From the NCBI RefSeq assembly GCF_036855935.1, contig NZ_JASPFK010000001.1, forward strand, positions 1,089,501 through 1,153,500: a stretch of 64,000 nt of DNA. The letters are read 5' to 3'. This DNA comes from Sphingomonas sp. LR60. Its GTDB lineage: Bacteria > Pseudomonadota > Alphaproteobacteria > Sphingomonadales > Sphingomonadaceae. The notes under the pieces were generated by a model. It saw nothing but the letters and a program-made list of their open reading frames with translations, made no database searches and had not been told where the DNA came from. The position numbers were made by a program, and so were the translations under genes. Below are positions 30,307 through 39,650 of the stretch, one piece after another (the first letter of the stretch is position 1; each line of letters begins with the position of its first letter).

Positions 30307-31427
30307 CTAACCGCGATCCACACGCTTAGCGCGCAACTCATTGACGGCGTTTTCCCACTTGGGATCCGCCGCCAGTGCTGTGCTGCGTCGTATGTCGACG
30401 GGCTGGCGAGGCAGCGTGGTTCGACTGCCAGCCCAAACTTTTGGATGCGCGCTGGCAGGTCGCGGCTCGAAACGACGGGGCATCGCGCGTGCCATGCACG
30501 CAGGCGCTGTAGCAGATCGCGTTTCAAGGCCTTGCCGCCTAGACCCGTGCAGAACACCGCATGATCAAACTCGATGTGGCACAACGACTCTGCCAAGCGC
30601 AACGCGAGCGATGGGCGATTGATGGACCCGCGAAAGCGCTTGTACCCGCTCTGCTCATACGCGTCTTTCATGAGCCGACCGCATTTCACCGGCGCCTTGA
30701 AGAGGTAGAAGCATTGACTACGCAGGCGTGCAAGCGTCTTGACGGGTTTGATGGTGACGGTGGGCGCGCCAAGCCAGCTGGTCAGGATGTTGCGATCTCG
30801 AAGAAGGCGGGCAGTGGCCTGGGGCTTGAAGCGGGGATCATCGGTGTAGCCCAGCGCGTGGGCGTGAAATTCAAACATGCGACCGTGGCCGCCGCCGGGG
30901 TAGTTGGAGACTGCCTGAAGCTCGAGCAGGCCAACGGCGTGCAAGCCGGTGAGGCCGAGGACCTTTGCGAAATCGCGGCGGCAACGCGCCAACTCGATGA
31001 CGGTTTGGTATTCAAGACTGTTGCCGACATCGCTGATGAGGGTGACGAAAAACCAGCGGCGAGGCGTGCTGGGCGGCTTCCACAGCGGCTTCACCGCTTC
31101 AAACAAAATTTCATACGCACTTTTTCGAATTTTCAGATTGGCAAGAGAGAGGGTCTCGGGAAGCTTCCGGTCAGTGCCCAGCCCCAAGCCAATACGCAAT
31201 GCACGGCGCTCTGCAGGCGAGATGTCGGCGTCGTTGATGATGGGAGCGAGTAACTGCGTGAATTCGCTGATTGAGCGTGCCATCCGGCTATCAGGATGCA
31301 TCCACTCTATCGGGTCGTAGGCGGTGTCGTCACTGACGAGTGGCAGGTGCGCGATGCTCAAATCGACATTTTGCGTGCAAAGCGCTGGGTTGAGGCCCTG
31401 ATCATCATGAGATCGGCGGCGCGTCAT
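30307..31427 (-). CDS. Candidate HUH endonuclease (replication/transposition initiator)
   Basis: About 373 residues. Three ordered motifs match HUH Rep-type nucleases: motif 1 WFFVTLIS (125-132), the His-hydrophobe-His pair in FEFHAHALGY (H188, H190) preceded by VGLLELQAVSN, and a YxxK motif in CFYLFKAPVK (Y241, K244). Such enzymes nick single-stranded DNA through the tyrosine to start rolling-circle replication, transfer or transposition. The frame stays open to 30255, but switching frame at about 30411 gives a more protein-like tail ending NELRAKRVDRG at 30307, so a one-base indel is likely. The start is uncertain. It follows two minus-strand genes with which it may form one mobile cassette. 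Confidence 0.55.
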
Positions 31428-31564
31428 CGGGACAGGGCCGGAAAAAGGGGTGGGCCAGATGAGCGAGTTGAGGGTGCTGGCGGGGTAGGTAGATGGTGTG
31501 GGGCGGGGTGGGGGCTATACACTGAGTGTAAGTCATAGCTGCTGTGCCTTGAATATGACGCGAA

Positions 31565-31591
31565 AAGCCACGCACTTTGTGTGCGTGGCTT
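31565..31591 (-). terminator. Rho-independent terminator after the HTH gene
   Basis: Perfect 11-bp stem, AAGCCACGCAC and GTGCGTGGCTT, with a 5-base loop. On the minus strand the stem is followed by TTTTC, as expected for termination of the gene ending at 31654. It therefore separates that gene from the HUH-candidate gene downstream. Confidence 0.75.
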
Positions 31592-31653
31592 CGCTGCATT
31601 TGATTCTTTTGGGGTGGTGCGCCGTCTCCGAAAGGGAGACGGCGCAATGGGTT

Positions 31654-32781
31654 TTACAGCTTCACGAGCGGTGGCGGCGCACCATGGGTTTCGAGTGCGT
31701 GCTCCCAAAGAAGGTGGATCACGTCGGCACGATCCAGCCAGCCACGACGCTGCTTTGCGTTAGACGCGCGCACGATGGATGGTGCGAGTGCTTGCCGCAG
31801 GATCGCCTCGCTCAGTCCCGCGGCGGAATAGACCTTCTGCACAGGCGTCAGCACACCGAGCTGAAACTCAACAAGGGCGCGCTGACGCCGGCTGGCGCGC
31901 CAGCGCTCTTTGCCAATCGCCAACGCTTTCTCATTCGCGTTACGCTGCAGGGTCTTGGGCGCTCGGACGAACTTCTCAACCATGGCGCGAATGTCCGCCG
32001 CTGTGGGGTTTTCACAGACTTCAGTCGGCAGCTCGGGACGGTGCGACGGAATCGATGAGGGTTGCTGCGCGCGGGTGCGAGTGCCGGGGTAGCTGGTGGC
32101 TGCGTTCACGAACTCCACAAATAACGACACAACGCTGCACGCCACCGCGAAAGCTTCGTCTTCTGCGATAGGCAACGCCAACGTCGTCACAGCTCGGCTG
32201 ATCGAATGAGGCTGGCGCTTTTTAAAGCTATTAGCCGGCTTGCGCGCTTTTGACATGTCCAAAACCAAGCGGCGGGCAGATGCGTCGCATTCTTGCGCGC
32301 ACGTGAGCATCACTCCGATCTTCTTGAGCGGATTGATCTCATTCAGCGCCTGCAAGCGGGCAGCGACCTCCTCAACGAACTCGAGCTCTGTCCGTACTGC
32401 CCCGGTCGCGGCGTAGGTCAGAATGGGCTCGCTCATGCCCCTGAGGTTCGAAACGATTTCCTGCTCCTTGGGACGCCCGCTGAAGATCCGTTGAAGGATC
32501 GGCGCGTTGCGCTTGCGCTTAGTGACCTTGTTGTTGTCGTCGAGTTGCGGGTTTGCCTTGCGCGAGCTGTAGCCCATCTCAGCACCCCCACGTGTGGTGG
32601 AGCGCTGGATGAAAGCGTCGATGCTCGATGCGAGGATCAGGCGACGGCGCCCAATCCGGATGGTGTCGAGCTCATTCCGCGACAGGAGCGCGTAGAGGGT
32701 GGTTTTGCCGACGCCCATTATCCTGTGAGCTTCACCAATCGACAGGGCCTTCGGGGTGAGTCCAGATACTTCAGATTTCAT
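31654..32781 (-). CDS. Helix-turn-helix DNA-binding protein, unknown function
   Basis: A 375-residue protein. The first 55 residues form an excisionase/MerR-like helix-turn-helix (LSIGEAHRIMGVGKTTLYALL) ending in RRLILASSIDAFIQ. The remaining 320 residues are mostly helical and unrecognised. It lies 143 bp after the 240-residue gene and just before a strong terminator. Together with the HUH candidate this resembles the replication or control region of a mobile element or plasmid, but no specific family can be named. Confidence 0.6.
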   Translation of the reverse strand: MKSEVSGLTPKALSIGEAHRIMGVGKTTLYALLSRNELDTIRIGRRRLILASSIDAFIQRSTTRGGAEMGYSSRKANPQLDDNNKVTKRKRNAPILQRIFSGRPKEQEIVSNLRGMSEPILTYAATGAVRTELEFVEEVAARLQALNEINPLKKIGVMLTCAQECDASARRLVLDMSKARKPANSFKKRQPHSISRAVTTLALPIAEDEAFAVACSVVSLFVEFVNAATSYPGTRTRAQQPSSIPSHRPELPTEVCENPTAADIRAMVEKFVRAPKTLQRNANEKALAIGKERWRASRRQRALVEFQLGVLTPVQKVYSAAGLSEAILRQALAPSIVRASNAKQRRGWLDRADVIHLLWEHALETHGAPPPLVKL

Positions 32782-32924
32782 CTCAATCCTCCAGTTATCC
32801 GTGGCGAAGCCAGCGGAGGACGACGCATCTGGACGCTGATTGCGAGAAAGGCCCGCAGCATAAGTTTGTTAAATGCTGCAGGGCGAAGATGACCGAATTG
32901 ACGCATCTTTTGCGCGAATTTGCG

Positions 32925-33647
32925 TCAGACTAATTTTTTCATTCTTTCCAAAAGCTTGTAGGCCTGAGGAGCTGCAGCTCTGATCATGTACGGGGACGTT
33001 TCTCCATGCTCACGATCGGCTACGAGAGCCTCTGCTTCCCTTTTGAGCCACTCAATGCTGCCCTCCAGCTCAACCTTCCCAGAGGTACGCTCAAGAATGA
33101 TCGCCATCACGTACAGCCAAGCCGCATCGCGCTTTGATCCGTCCTCCGGACGTCCACGCTTGGGCTTCGTCTCACTGGGACCAAATATCTGAGGTTGAAG
33201 CCTTTTGAGGTCAGGAAGATAGAAGCGAACACCTTCCATCATGAAACGACGGCGTGGCTTAAGCCGCGTTGTGGCGAGAAAGCGACTAACTGAGACGCGC
33301 CACTGCTGGCGATCCTCGGAGATGGCTTTTTCCATCCTCCAATAACGTTGCGGAACAGGCCCGCTATCAACCAAATCTGGCTTCTTCTTCCAGGCATCTC
33401 CGGTGAAACGTTCGTCGGACTTCCACATAGCTGAAGCTTTGGCTCGGAGGTCGCCATGTCGCAGATAAAGTGCAAGCATGTTTTCGATATCTGCCGGATT
33501 GTGGTGGCTTCTCATGAGCGTCCGGCGGACCTCAGATGCTTTTATCCAATCTGGGTCCTCAGTTATGCTGCTCTGAGCGCCTTGGGTTGCGGTCATCGCA
33601 ATACCAGTAGTCTCATTTTGATCTTCACGACTTGCATCTTCTTCCAC
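32925..33647 (-). CDS. Hypothetical protein
   Basis: A 240-residue protein of unknown function. GTG at 33647 is chosen because AAGGACG stands before it; the frame reaches 33695. It is hydrophilic, rich in Lys/Arg, with a basic segment LKPRRRFMMEGVRFYLP and another KPKRGRPEDGSKRD, which suggests nucleic-acid binding. No signal peptide or membrane segment. First gene of a three-gene minus-strand cassette next to a decayed IS element. Confidence 0.5.
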   Translation of the reverse strand: MEEDASREDQNETTGIAMTATQGAQSSITEDPDWIKASEVRRTLMRSHHNPADIENMLALYLRHGDLRAKASAMWKSDERFTGDAWKKKPDLVDSGPVPQRYWRMEKAISEDRQQWRVSVSRFLATTRLKPRRRFMMEGVRFYLPDLKRLQPQIFGPSETKPKRGRPEDGSKRDAAWLYVMAIILERTSGKVELEGSIEWLKREAEALVADREHGETSPYMIRAAAPQAYKLLERMKKLV

Positions 33648-33686
33648 AGTGAACGTCCTTCGATTTGTGAGAGGTAAAGCTAGTGG

Positions 33687-34540
33687 TAGGGTCAAGGCTC
33701 GTTAGTCACAACCGGAAGATGACTGCGGCAGTTAGGCCAATGGCGGAGAAGAAGGCGCTAGGGCAGCGGTCGTAATAAGTGGCGACCTGCCGCCAGTCCC
33801 CTTCGGCAAGCTCTGGACTGGCTTGGGAGACCGATCATGATCTCGATACGGCTACGGCGCCTGTAGCGGCGTTTGCCGTATTTGATGGGCTCAAGCCGAG
33901 ATCTCCGACCTAGGATGCATGGCTGGATGCCCTTGGCCGGCAAGGCATTCTTGCATTAGTCGGCGTCATAACCGCGGTCGCCGAGCAGCCATGGCGCCTT
34001 GGGCAGATCGTCGAGAGATGTGGCCGCGCCGGTGTAATTGCTGACTTTTCTGACGATCATGAAGAAGCTCAAGGCTCGGCCGTTTGCGTCCCCGACGGCG
34101 TGGAGCTCGGTGTGCATGCCGCCTTTCATTCGGCCGATCAGGCGGCCGAGATTTCCGATTTAACCGGCAGGCCCGAGGCCATGCGGTGCGCCTTGAGGTA
34201 TGTCGCGTTGATCATGACGGTGTCGGGCTCGGCATCGACTGCAGCCAACCCTCCATTATGCGCGTGAACACGCCTTGCTCGCCCCGGCGCTTCCACCGGC
34301 TGTACAGCGTCTTGTGAGGACCATAAGCGCTGAGCGCAGCTCGCCAGAGCAGCCCGTTACTTTTGACGCAGACGATGCCGCTCAGCACCCGCTAGTCAAC
34401 CACCTAAGGCGGGCCGTGGCTCTTCGGAAAGAACGGTCACAGCCGCTCGATTCGCTCAGCCGTCAGCCAAAGCAGGTCGCTCATTCCAGTCTCCTCTCGG
34501 AGCCTGAAAAAGATTGTGATGCTCACATCAATTGACCCTG
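33687..34540 (-). mobile_element. Decayed IS5-family insertion sequence
   Basis: About 855 bp, the usual size for the group. The ends carry an inverted pair: AGGGTCAA at 33688-33695 and TTGACCCT at 34532-34539. The enclosed transposase reading frame is broken by several stops and shifts, so the copy is dead. Confidence 0.65.
33706..34484 (-). pseudogene. IS5-family transposase pseudogene
   Basis: Starts MSDLLWLTAERIERL at 34484 and ends SAFFSAIGLTAAVIFRL at 33706 on the minus strand, both typical of IS5-type transposases. Between them, recognisable pieces (YGPHKTLYSRWKR, GRLIGRMKGGMHTELHA and a KYGKRRYRRRSRIEIM block) fall in different frames separated by stops. This is genuine decay rather than one isolated homopolymer error. 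Confidence 0.75.
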
Positions 34541-34698
34541 ACGCCAGCGCAGGGGTCTGCTCGTCCACTTCGCGACAGTGCGCCAGCTACATATTTTTTG
34601 TCACTATCCGTTCGTCGTGGTTCGCCACGTTCTGCGAACAAATATTCGACCGTTATTTGACTATTTTGCTGACCGCAAAGCCAAGCCATTGAAAAGGC

Positions 34699-34715
34699 TG
34701 GTGACCCCTACGGGA
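34699..34715 (+). repeat. attL: tRNA-Glu 3'-end copy
   Basis: Seventeen bases identical to 46705-46721. Immediately left of it is a small hairpin, AGCC-ATTGAAAA-GGCT (34684-34699), which would have been the terminator of the tRNA before insertion. Confidence 0.8.
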
Positions 34716-34825
34716 GCAATCAACGACTAAGAATAAGACTAAGAAAAACAAGGAAGCGTTGTTTTTCCTCGCGTTAGGTCGGATCACTGCGAGACATTGG
34801 TGTGAGATTCGTGCTTCGGAGGAAA

Positions 34826-36565
34826 ATGACTGCTACCCTGCCATACATTCGTGATCGCGACGGGGTGTTCCAATATGAGCGGCGCGTGCCCCTTGCCGTT
34901 CGTAGAGACGATCGTCGCTTCCAAGAGCGCTTCGGCGGTCGTGAGCTATTCCGTCGTTCACTTCGAACAAAGGATCGCGCCGAAGCGCTCGCCGCGTATC
35001 AGGCCGTTGATCGCGAGTTTGAATCGTTGGTTGCTTGTCCGCCGCCCGTGCTATCTTTAACCTTGGTGGCGCGAGCAGCCCCGAAACGAACTGTGACAAA
35101 TGACGACCTTGCAGCGATCACTGATCGCTACGCCTCGGTCACGTCTGATCCTTTCGAAAACCTGCACCGACGCGCGGGTGTCTGTCCCGCGTCAGCGGAG
35201 GAATTGGAGCGCTTGCAATATGAGTTAGAGGTATACGGCGAGCAGATCGGCGCTGCTATTCGCTCGCGAGTGTCCAACCCAAATGCCTTTGCTACGACGC
35301 CGGTAGATGAAGCGGACAAACTAATTGCCGAGCAGGGGTATCACGCACCGCCGGGAAGTGACGAGCGAGGGGCAATCATCGGTGCCATTCGCGCGGGGCT
35401 GGAACAGGGCTATAAGCGCGTTTCTGCGCTGGCGCAGGGAGCGATAGGGCCCACCCTGCCATCGCCTGTAGCCTCCCCAAAAACGCTGAATGTGCTGACG
35501 CTACGTGAAGGCGTGGAGACATACATAAAGGGTAAGAAGCTGTCTGTTAAGGGAATTAGCGAAGTTCAGTTAGCGCTTAGGCAATTCGAGGAAGTGGTCG
35601 GTCGGAAATCTATTGCCGCTATTGTTCGTGAAGACGCGTTCAAATTTGTAACGGCACTTGGCAAGTTGACCGTGGGTGGCAAATCCGACGGCAGCATCGT
35701 TAGAAAGCTGTCGCATGGTAGCATCAGCAAACGCATTAGAATGCTAGGAGCGGTCATCAGCTACTTGCGGGATCGTGGAGAATATGTCGGTGAAAATCAT
35801 CTCGCTGATGTAAAGCTAAGTGCCCATCTTCCTGCCGTTGACAAAGTGATCATGCCAGATAAGCGGCGGTTACAAACGTCTGAACTGAATGAGGTATTCA
35901 AGCATCCGTGGTTTTCGGGGTGCGCGTCAGCAAGTGACGTATATTCGAAAGGTAATTATCGCCTGAACGACCGTAGATTTTGGGTGCCTATCGTTGCCCT
36001 GTTTACGGGTTGCCGTGCGGCTGAACTTGGCGGGCTTCTCGTAAGTGAGGTACGGCTTGACGATTTGCATCCCCATATCGTCATTCAGCCAAATCGATAT
36101 CGCACGATCAAAAACAATAAGCGGCGATGCGTCCCGATCCTTGACGCGCTCTTCGATCTTGGTTTCCGCGAATACGTGATGTCTATTCGGGGCAGGGGGC
36201 ATGATCGGCTATTTCCCGATTGGACGGCCAGCAAACGAAAAGGGAGTGCGGAAAGTGACGATCCGGCGTGGTCGAACGCATCCATTATCAGGGCATTCAA
36301 TAGGCAGGTAATACCGACTACGCTAAAGCATGTTCTTTCGCCAAATGCTCGCCGTGAAGTAAGCTTTCACTCGCTACGTGGAGCGTTCAAGGCGATGCTC
36401 GTTGCGGGCCATAATATTTCGTTGCCGATAGCCAATGATATTGTTGGACATGCGCAAGACGAATTGGATGCTCGTTACATCGGCGCGCTTAGCATCGAGG
36501 AAACCTACCCAAAGGTAAAGTCCTGCTTCTATAAAGGACTGATGCTGCCTACGTCGCCAATATGA
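34826..36565 (+). CDS. Tyrosine recombinase (integrase)
   Basis: A 579-residue integrase. ATG 34826 has an excellent GGAGG ribosome-binding site 3 bp upstream of the AAA before it; the frame reaches 34802. The N-terminal part (FQYERRVPLAVRR, LFRRSLRTKDRAEALA) is the short domain common in proteobacterial island integrases. The catalytic domain shows Arg I in FTGCRAAEL, Lys in RYRTIKNNK, HxxR in FHSLRGAF, the second His in IVGHAQDELDARY and a late tyrosine. It stands next to attL and should catalyse integration and excision at tRNA-Glu. Confidence 0.92.
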   Translation: MTATLPYIRDRDGVFQYERRVPLAVRRDDRRFQERFGGRELFRRSLRTKDRAEALAAYQAVDREFESLVACPPPVLSLTLVARAAPKRTVTNDDLAAITDRYASVTSDPFENLHRRAGVCPASAEELERLQYELEVYGEQIGAAIRSRVSNPNAFATTPVDEADKLIAEQGYHAPPGSDERGAIIGAIRAGLEQGYKRVSALAQGAIGPTLPSPVASPKTLNVLTLREGVETYIKGKKLSVKGISEVQLALRQFEEVVGRKSIAAIVREDAFKFVTALGKLTVGGKSDGSIVRKLSHGSISKRIRMLGAVISYLRDRGEYVGENHLADVKLSAHLPAVDKVIMPDKRRLQTSELNEVFKHPWFSGCASASDVYSKGNYRLNDRRFWVPIVALFTGCRAAELGGLLVSEVRLDDLHPHIVIQPNRYRTIKNNKRRCVPILDALFDLGFREYVMSIRGRGHDRLFPDWTASKRKGSAESDDPAWSNASIIRAFNRQVIPTTLKHVLSPNARREVSFHSLRGAFKAMLVAGHNISLPIANDIVGHAQDELDARYIGALSIEETYPKVKSCFYKGLMLPTSPI

Positions 36566-37119
36566 CGTAGGCAAATTCTGTGGGGCGTTGGGCGTGCCAT
36601 TGTAACCGTTCCTTTGGACGGCATAACCTTACGCTCGGCGATGATTGGCATCCCAGCCATCGGAGCGCCCATTTCTGGCCTGTAGGAGCGCGTCGGAGTG
36701 TGAAGGCGGAATTGTGGTGGTGCTAGTCGCTTGCCCCCATCCTGCCCCTCCTAGGCCCTCCATATGGCGTTGGTGAGGATTGCGGTTTCGCGCGCGTAAA
36801 AGGCTTCAACGATCATTTTGGACGAGTGTCAGCGTAATCAATCGTCACCAGTAAATCAAAGGGATACAACAAGCCGCATTTAAATAGCGCGGATTCTAGT
36901 AAATATCAGCCACTTATCTGGCGCTTAAATGCGGTAGTCACTAAATATATCTTAATATTACTAAATAACAGGGTCTTTCGGTCCAGTTCTAAACCGGACA
37001 CATAGGCTACCATTCCGCAATTATCCATGAAATGGTTTCCCTATATGCCTTCCCTTTTTCCCTCCTTCCCCCTCTCTCTTTCGTTCTATTTCTTCTATAA
37101 TAAGTTTTATACCTTTGAT
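36566..37119. other. A+T-rich non-coding region with repeats; candidate origin or control region
   Basis: No gene in about 550 bp. It contains an inverted pair, CCGCATTTAAATAGCGC (36874-36890) and GCGCTTAAATGCGG (36921-36934), and four related short motifs of the form A(C/G)TAAAT(A/C) near 36849, 36899, 36940 and 36960. A pyrimidine-rich tract runs from about 37045 to 37095 just before the polymerase-like gene. Position next to a replication-type gene suggests an origin or promoter complex; this is inference. Confidence 0.4.
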
Positions 37120-38421
37120 GTGAATAGTCAGAGGGGTCGACACCTAAGGCTTATAAGCCAAGCAGTAAGTGATGTAGCTATTCGTCTTCTAGACGATCTA
37201 TCTAAAAAGGTCGCAGCAAGAACCTTCAAGGTTTATAAACCAAGCAAACCATTCATGAAGGCTTTGGGAGCATTCGTATCTGACTTGCTCGATATCGCTT
37301 CTAGCGACGAGATTGATTACGGCTATCATAGCGTCAGCCAAAAGGCCTTCACCGGCGAGGAGGTAGGACAGAAGCCGTTCGTCTCGGTGGTCAATGGCAT
37401 GTTGGCCCTGAATCTCATCGTGAGAGTCAAGGGGTTCAAGGAGCATACCGGTCCAAACGCCAAGGCCGAGGCGACACGCTTCTGGCCGACAGCCAAGCTA
37501 CTGAAATTAGCAGCGGCCTATGGGATCACGCCAGCAAACAGGGGTTTGCACTTTGGCTTCATGCCACGGCCAGCTTCCATACCGCAGCCCGTCACGTTGA
37601 AGAGCGCCCGGACATTCACACGCGATCCGCAGCCGATGCCCATTCGGCCCGGTGATACGAAGGCGACCGCCATCGCCGCACAGGTCAACGACCTAAACGC
37701 GTTTTTTGCCAAGCAGGTGATCGAACCGAATAAGCACTACGGTTTCGTGCGCATGTTTGCCAACGGTGATCGACCCGACTTCGATTGGGATCAGGGCGGA
37801 AGGCTCTACTCGGTTGGGTTCGACAATTACCAACAGCTACCCGGCAAGCCGAGGGAGGGAGAACCGATTAGCCGAGCAGGTATCCGCATCAACGGTGAAA
37901 CCACGGTGGAGTTGGATATCAAGGCAAGCCACCTGACGATCCTACACGCCATGATGAAGGTGCCGCTACCAGGCCGCACCGATCCCTACGGTATTGAAGG
38001 ATACGACCGGGCGGTTATCAAGACGTTCGTAACAATGACGCTTGGCTATGATCGCTTCCATAAGGATTGGACTAAGGATGCAATAGACACATTCAGAAAG
38101 AAGAGCGTGTCATCGTATAATCCGGATGGATTAGCCTTAACGGCCTTTTCATTCAACGACGTTAAGGAGGCAACGCTAGACAACTTGACTATCCTAAAAG
38201 GTTGGAAGGATAGCCATATTCGATGGGGCGACCTTCAATATTTGGAGAGCGAGGTAATAATCGCTACTATCAGCGAGCTAGCTTTCAAGTACGGTATTGC
38301 CGCACTCCCGGTTCATGACTCCATCATTGTGCCGGTATCGGCAAGAGAGCTAGCTATTCAGGTTCTAAAACAGAAATTTGAAGAGCTAATTGGTCTAACG
38401 CCAACGATAGAGGCAAAATGA
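37120..38421 (+). CDS. Compact family-A DNA-polymerase-like protein
   Basis: A 433-residue protein (GTG 37120; the frame runs up to 37027 through a low-complexity, Phe/Ser-rich stretch that is unlikely to be translated). Three polymerase landmarks occur in order: GGRLYS...NYQQLP (227-241) then VELDIKASHLTILHAM (motif A, D266), RAVIKTFVTMTLGY (motif B/O-helix, R298, K301, Y310), and LPVHDSIIV (motif C, H399-D400). These parallel PolA and T7-RNA-polymerase signatures (GRL...NLQNIP, DYSQIELR, R...K...YG, HDE/HDS). No 3'-5' exonuclease domain; the N-terminal 200 residues are unassigned. It overlaps the next small frame by ATGA. Likely a replication or priming enzyme of the element. Confidence 0.55.
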   Translation: MNSQRGRHLRLISQAVSDVAIRLLDDLSKKVAARTFKVYKPSKPFMKALGAFVSDLLDIASSDEIDYGYHSVSQKAFTGEEVGQKPFVSVVNGMLALNLIVRVKGFKEHTGPNAKAEATRFWPTAKLLKLAAAYGITPANRGLHFGFMPRPASIPQPVTLKSARTFTRDPQPMPIRPGDTKATAIAAQVNDLNAFFAKQVIEPNKHYGFVRMFANGDRPDFDWDQGGRLYSVGFDNYQQLPGKPREGEPISRAGIRINGETTVELDIKASHLTILHAMMKVPLPGRTDPYGIEGYDRAVIKTFVTMTLGYDRFHKDWTKDAIDTFRKKSVSSYNPDGLALTAFSFNDVKEATLDNLTILKGWKDSHIRWGDLQYLESEVIIATISELAFKYGIAALPVHDSIIVPVSARELAIQVLKQKFEELIGLTPTIEAK

Positions 38422-38495
38422 CTAAGCTCACACAACAGATAATTTCAAGTAAAATTTGTGAATGGACAGGTAAGGCCGGGGAGCGCTGTCGCTAA
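38418..38495 (+). CDS. Possible small protein or broken gene start
   Basis: A 25-codon frame (MTKLTQQIISSKICEWTG) starting in the ATGA overlap with the polymerase-like gene. It ends abruptly after a GGGG run, and the adjacent frame then carries KTSHVHHLPVPICAV, so the two could be one small Cys/His-rich protein split by an indel. Too short for a firm call. Confidence 0.25.
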   Translation: MTKLTQQIISSKICEWTGKAGERCR

Positions 38496-38623
38496 GACTT
38501 CGCATGTTCACCACCTGCCTGTTCCAATTTGCGCTGTACGAGGCTCTGCGGGCAAAATAGAGCATATTGCCGCAAAGGGTCGCAGTTGGCCCGCTATGGC
38601 GAAGGCCGGATCAAGGAGGGGTC

Positions 38624-39018
38624 ATGAAAACAGAAGCCCATTACGAACGCCTAGCGAGTACCTGTCGGGCAATCGTAGCCTCCCCCAAGTTACGCAATTT
38701 GTAGTCGGCATCACAACCAACCCATCGGCTCGCCGTCAGAGCTACAAGCGTTGGGCGGAAAATCATGAGAATGGTCCCGGAAAGCTAGATGGATTTGTCA
38801 TTCTTGATTGGGGGTACAGCCAAGACGATATTCGTGCGGTTGAAGAGTATCTCTTCAATGCCTTGGTAGATCATGACAATTACGGGGTCATTGATATGAG
38901 GTACAAGCCGTCCGTATACAAGAAGGGACCGAAGGCTGATGATCAATCAATCTATATTGCTTGGTGGTCACCCTACCTAGTTATATCAGATCAATTCATG
39001 TCTGACGACGATCAATAG
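38624..39018 (+). CDS. Small GIY-YIG-like protein (frameshifted)
   Basis: A strong GGAGGGG ribosome-binding site precedes ATG 38624 (MKTEAHYERLASTCRAIVASP). That frame stops early, but changing frame at the C5 run at 38682-38686 continues into FVVGITTNPSARRQSYKRW and IRAVEEYLFNAL to the stop at 39018. The block resembles the GIY-YIG nuclease start (YYIGIT...R...YK) with a later conserved Glu, though the Tyr residues are partly replaced. An alternative is a longer protein in the downstream frame from 38458. Nuclease activity is unproven. Confidence 0.4.
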
Positions 39019-39038
39019 CTCATTCAAGGATTCAGGTG

Positions 39039-39650
39039 ATGAACGACGATGAGTTTCAGTTGCGTTGTGACGAGTTGGCAACAAGCTACCTAGATCACGT
39101 TCTTCTAATTCTCCGAGTCAACGATCGGGGAGCGAATCTCCGCGACTTTCTCGATCCGTGGTGGAGCTTCAATAAGGGGGAGCCTTTTATCGGCGGCCGG
39201 AAGAATGGAAATTTGTCGCAGCGGACTCTAAACAATCCGTGTGCATGTGGCTGCGGGAATATAGATAAATCGCTCGGAAACAGACTTCTTTATCTGGATT
39301 GGATTTCGGTCGGAGCGCAAAAGGCGCTTTCCCGCCGCGTCTGCAAAAACAAAATCGAGCAGCGTGATCCACACGACCGTCTGATTGTTGAACATTCCGT
39401 CCCCTTCGCGTACATTGTAAATACCCTTTTCGCAGCGCGCGAGACGTGGGATCGAAATAGTTTGCATCAGTTCTTGATCGCTAACTTTAAGCGAGCGTTG
39501 ATAACGAGAGAAGAGGATGCTCTTCTCGATGGCTATCAAAATGGACGGTCTTTAACAGCGAATATGCCAATTGGGTGGAATGTTGGCTCTGATCCTTATT
39601 CCCGATATCAAGAGCGCGGCATTATCGAGCACAGGCAGGAGCTTCACTAA
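39039..39650 (+). CDS. Hypothetical protein with possible zinc/HNH-like motif
   Basis: A 203-residue protein; ATG 39039 follows AAGGA. It contains a compact cysteine cluster, NPCACGCGN, and later LIVEHSVPFAYIV, an arrangement like the Cys knuckle plus EH..P of some HNH nucleases, but no full HNH consensus. It is 20 bp after the GIY-YIG-like gene on the same strand and probably co-transcribed with it and the polymerase-like gene. Confidence 0.5.
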   Translation: MNDDEFQLRCDELATSYLDHVLLILRVNDRGANLRDFLDPWWSFNKGEPFIGGRKNGNLSQRTLNNPCACGCGNIDKSLGNRLLYLDWISVGAQKALSRRVCKNKIEQRDPHDRLIVEHSVPFAYIVNTLFAARETWDRNSLHQFLIANFKRALITREEDALLDGYQNGRSLTANMPIGWNVGSDPYSRYQERGIIEHRQELH

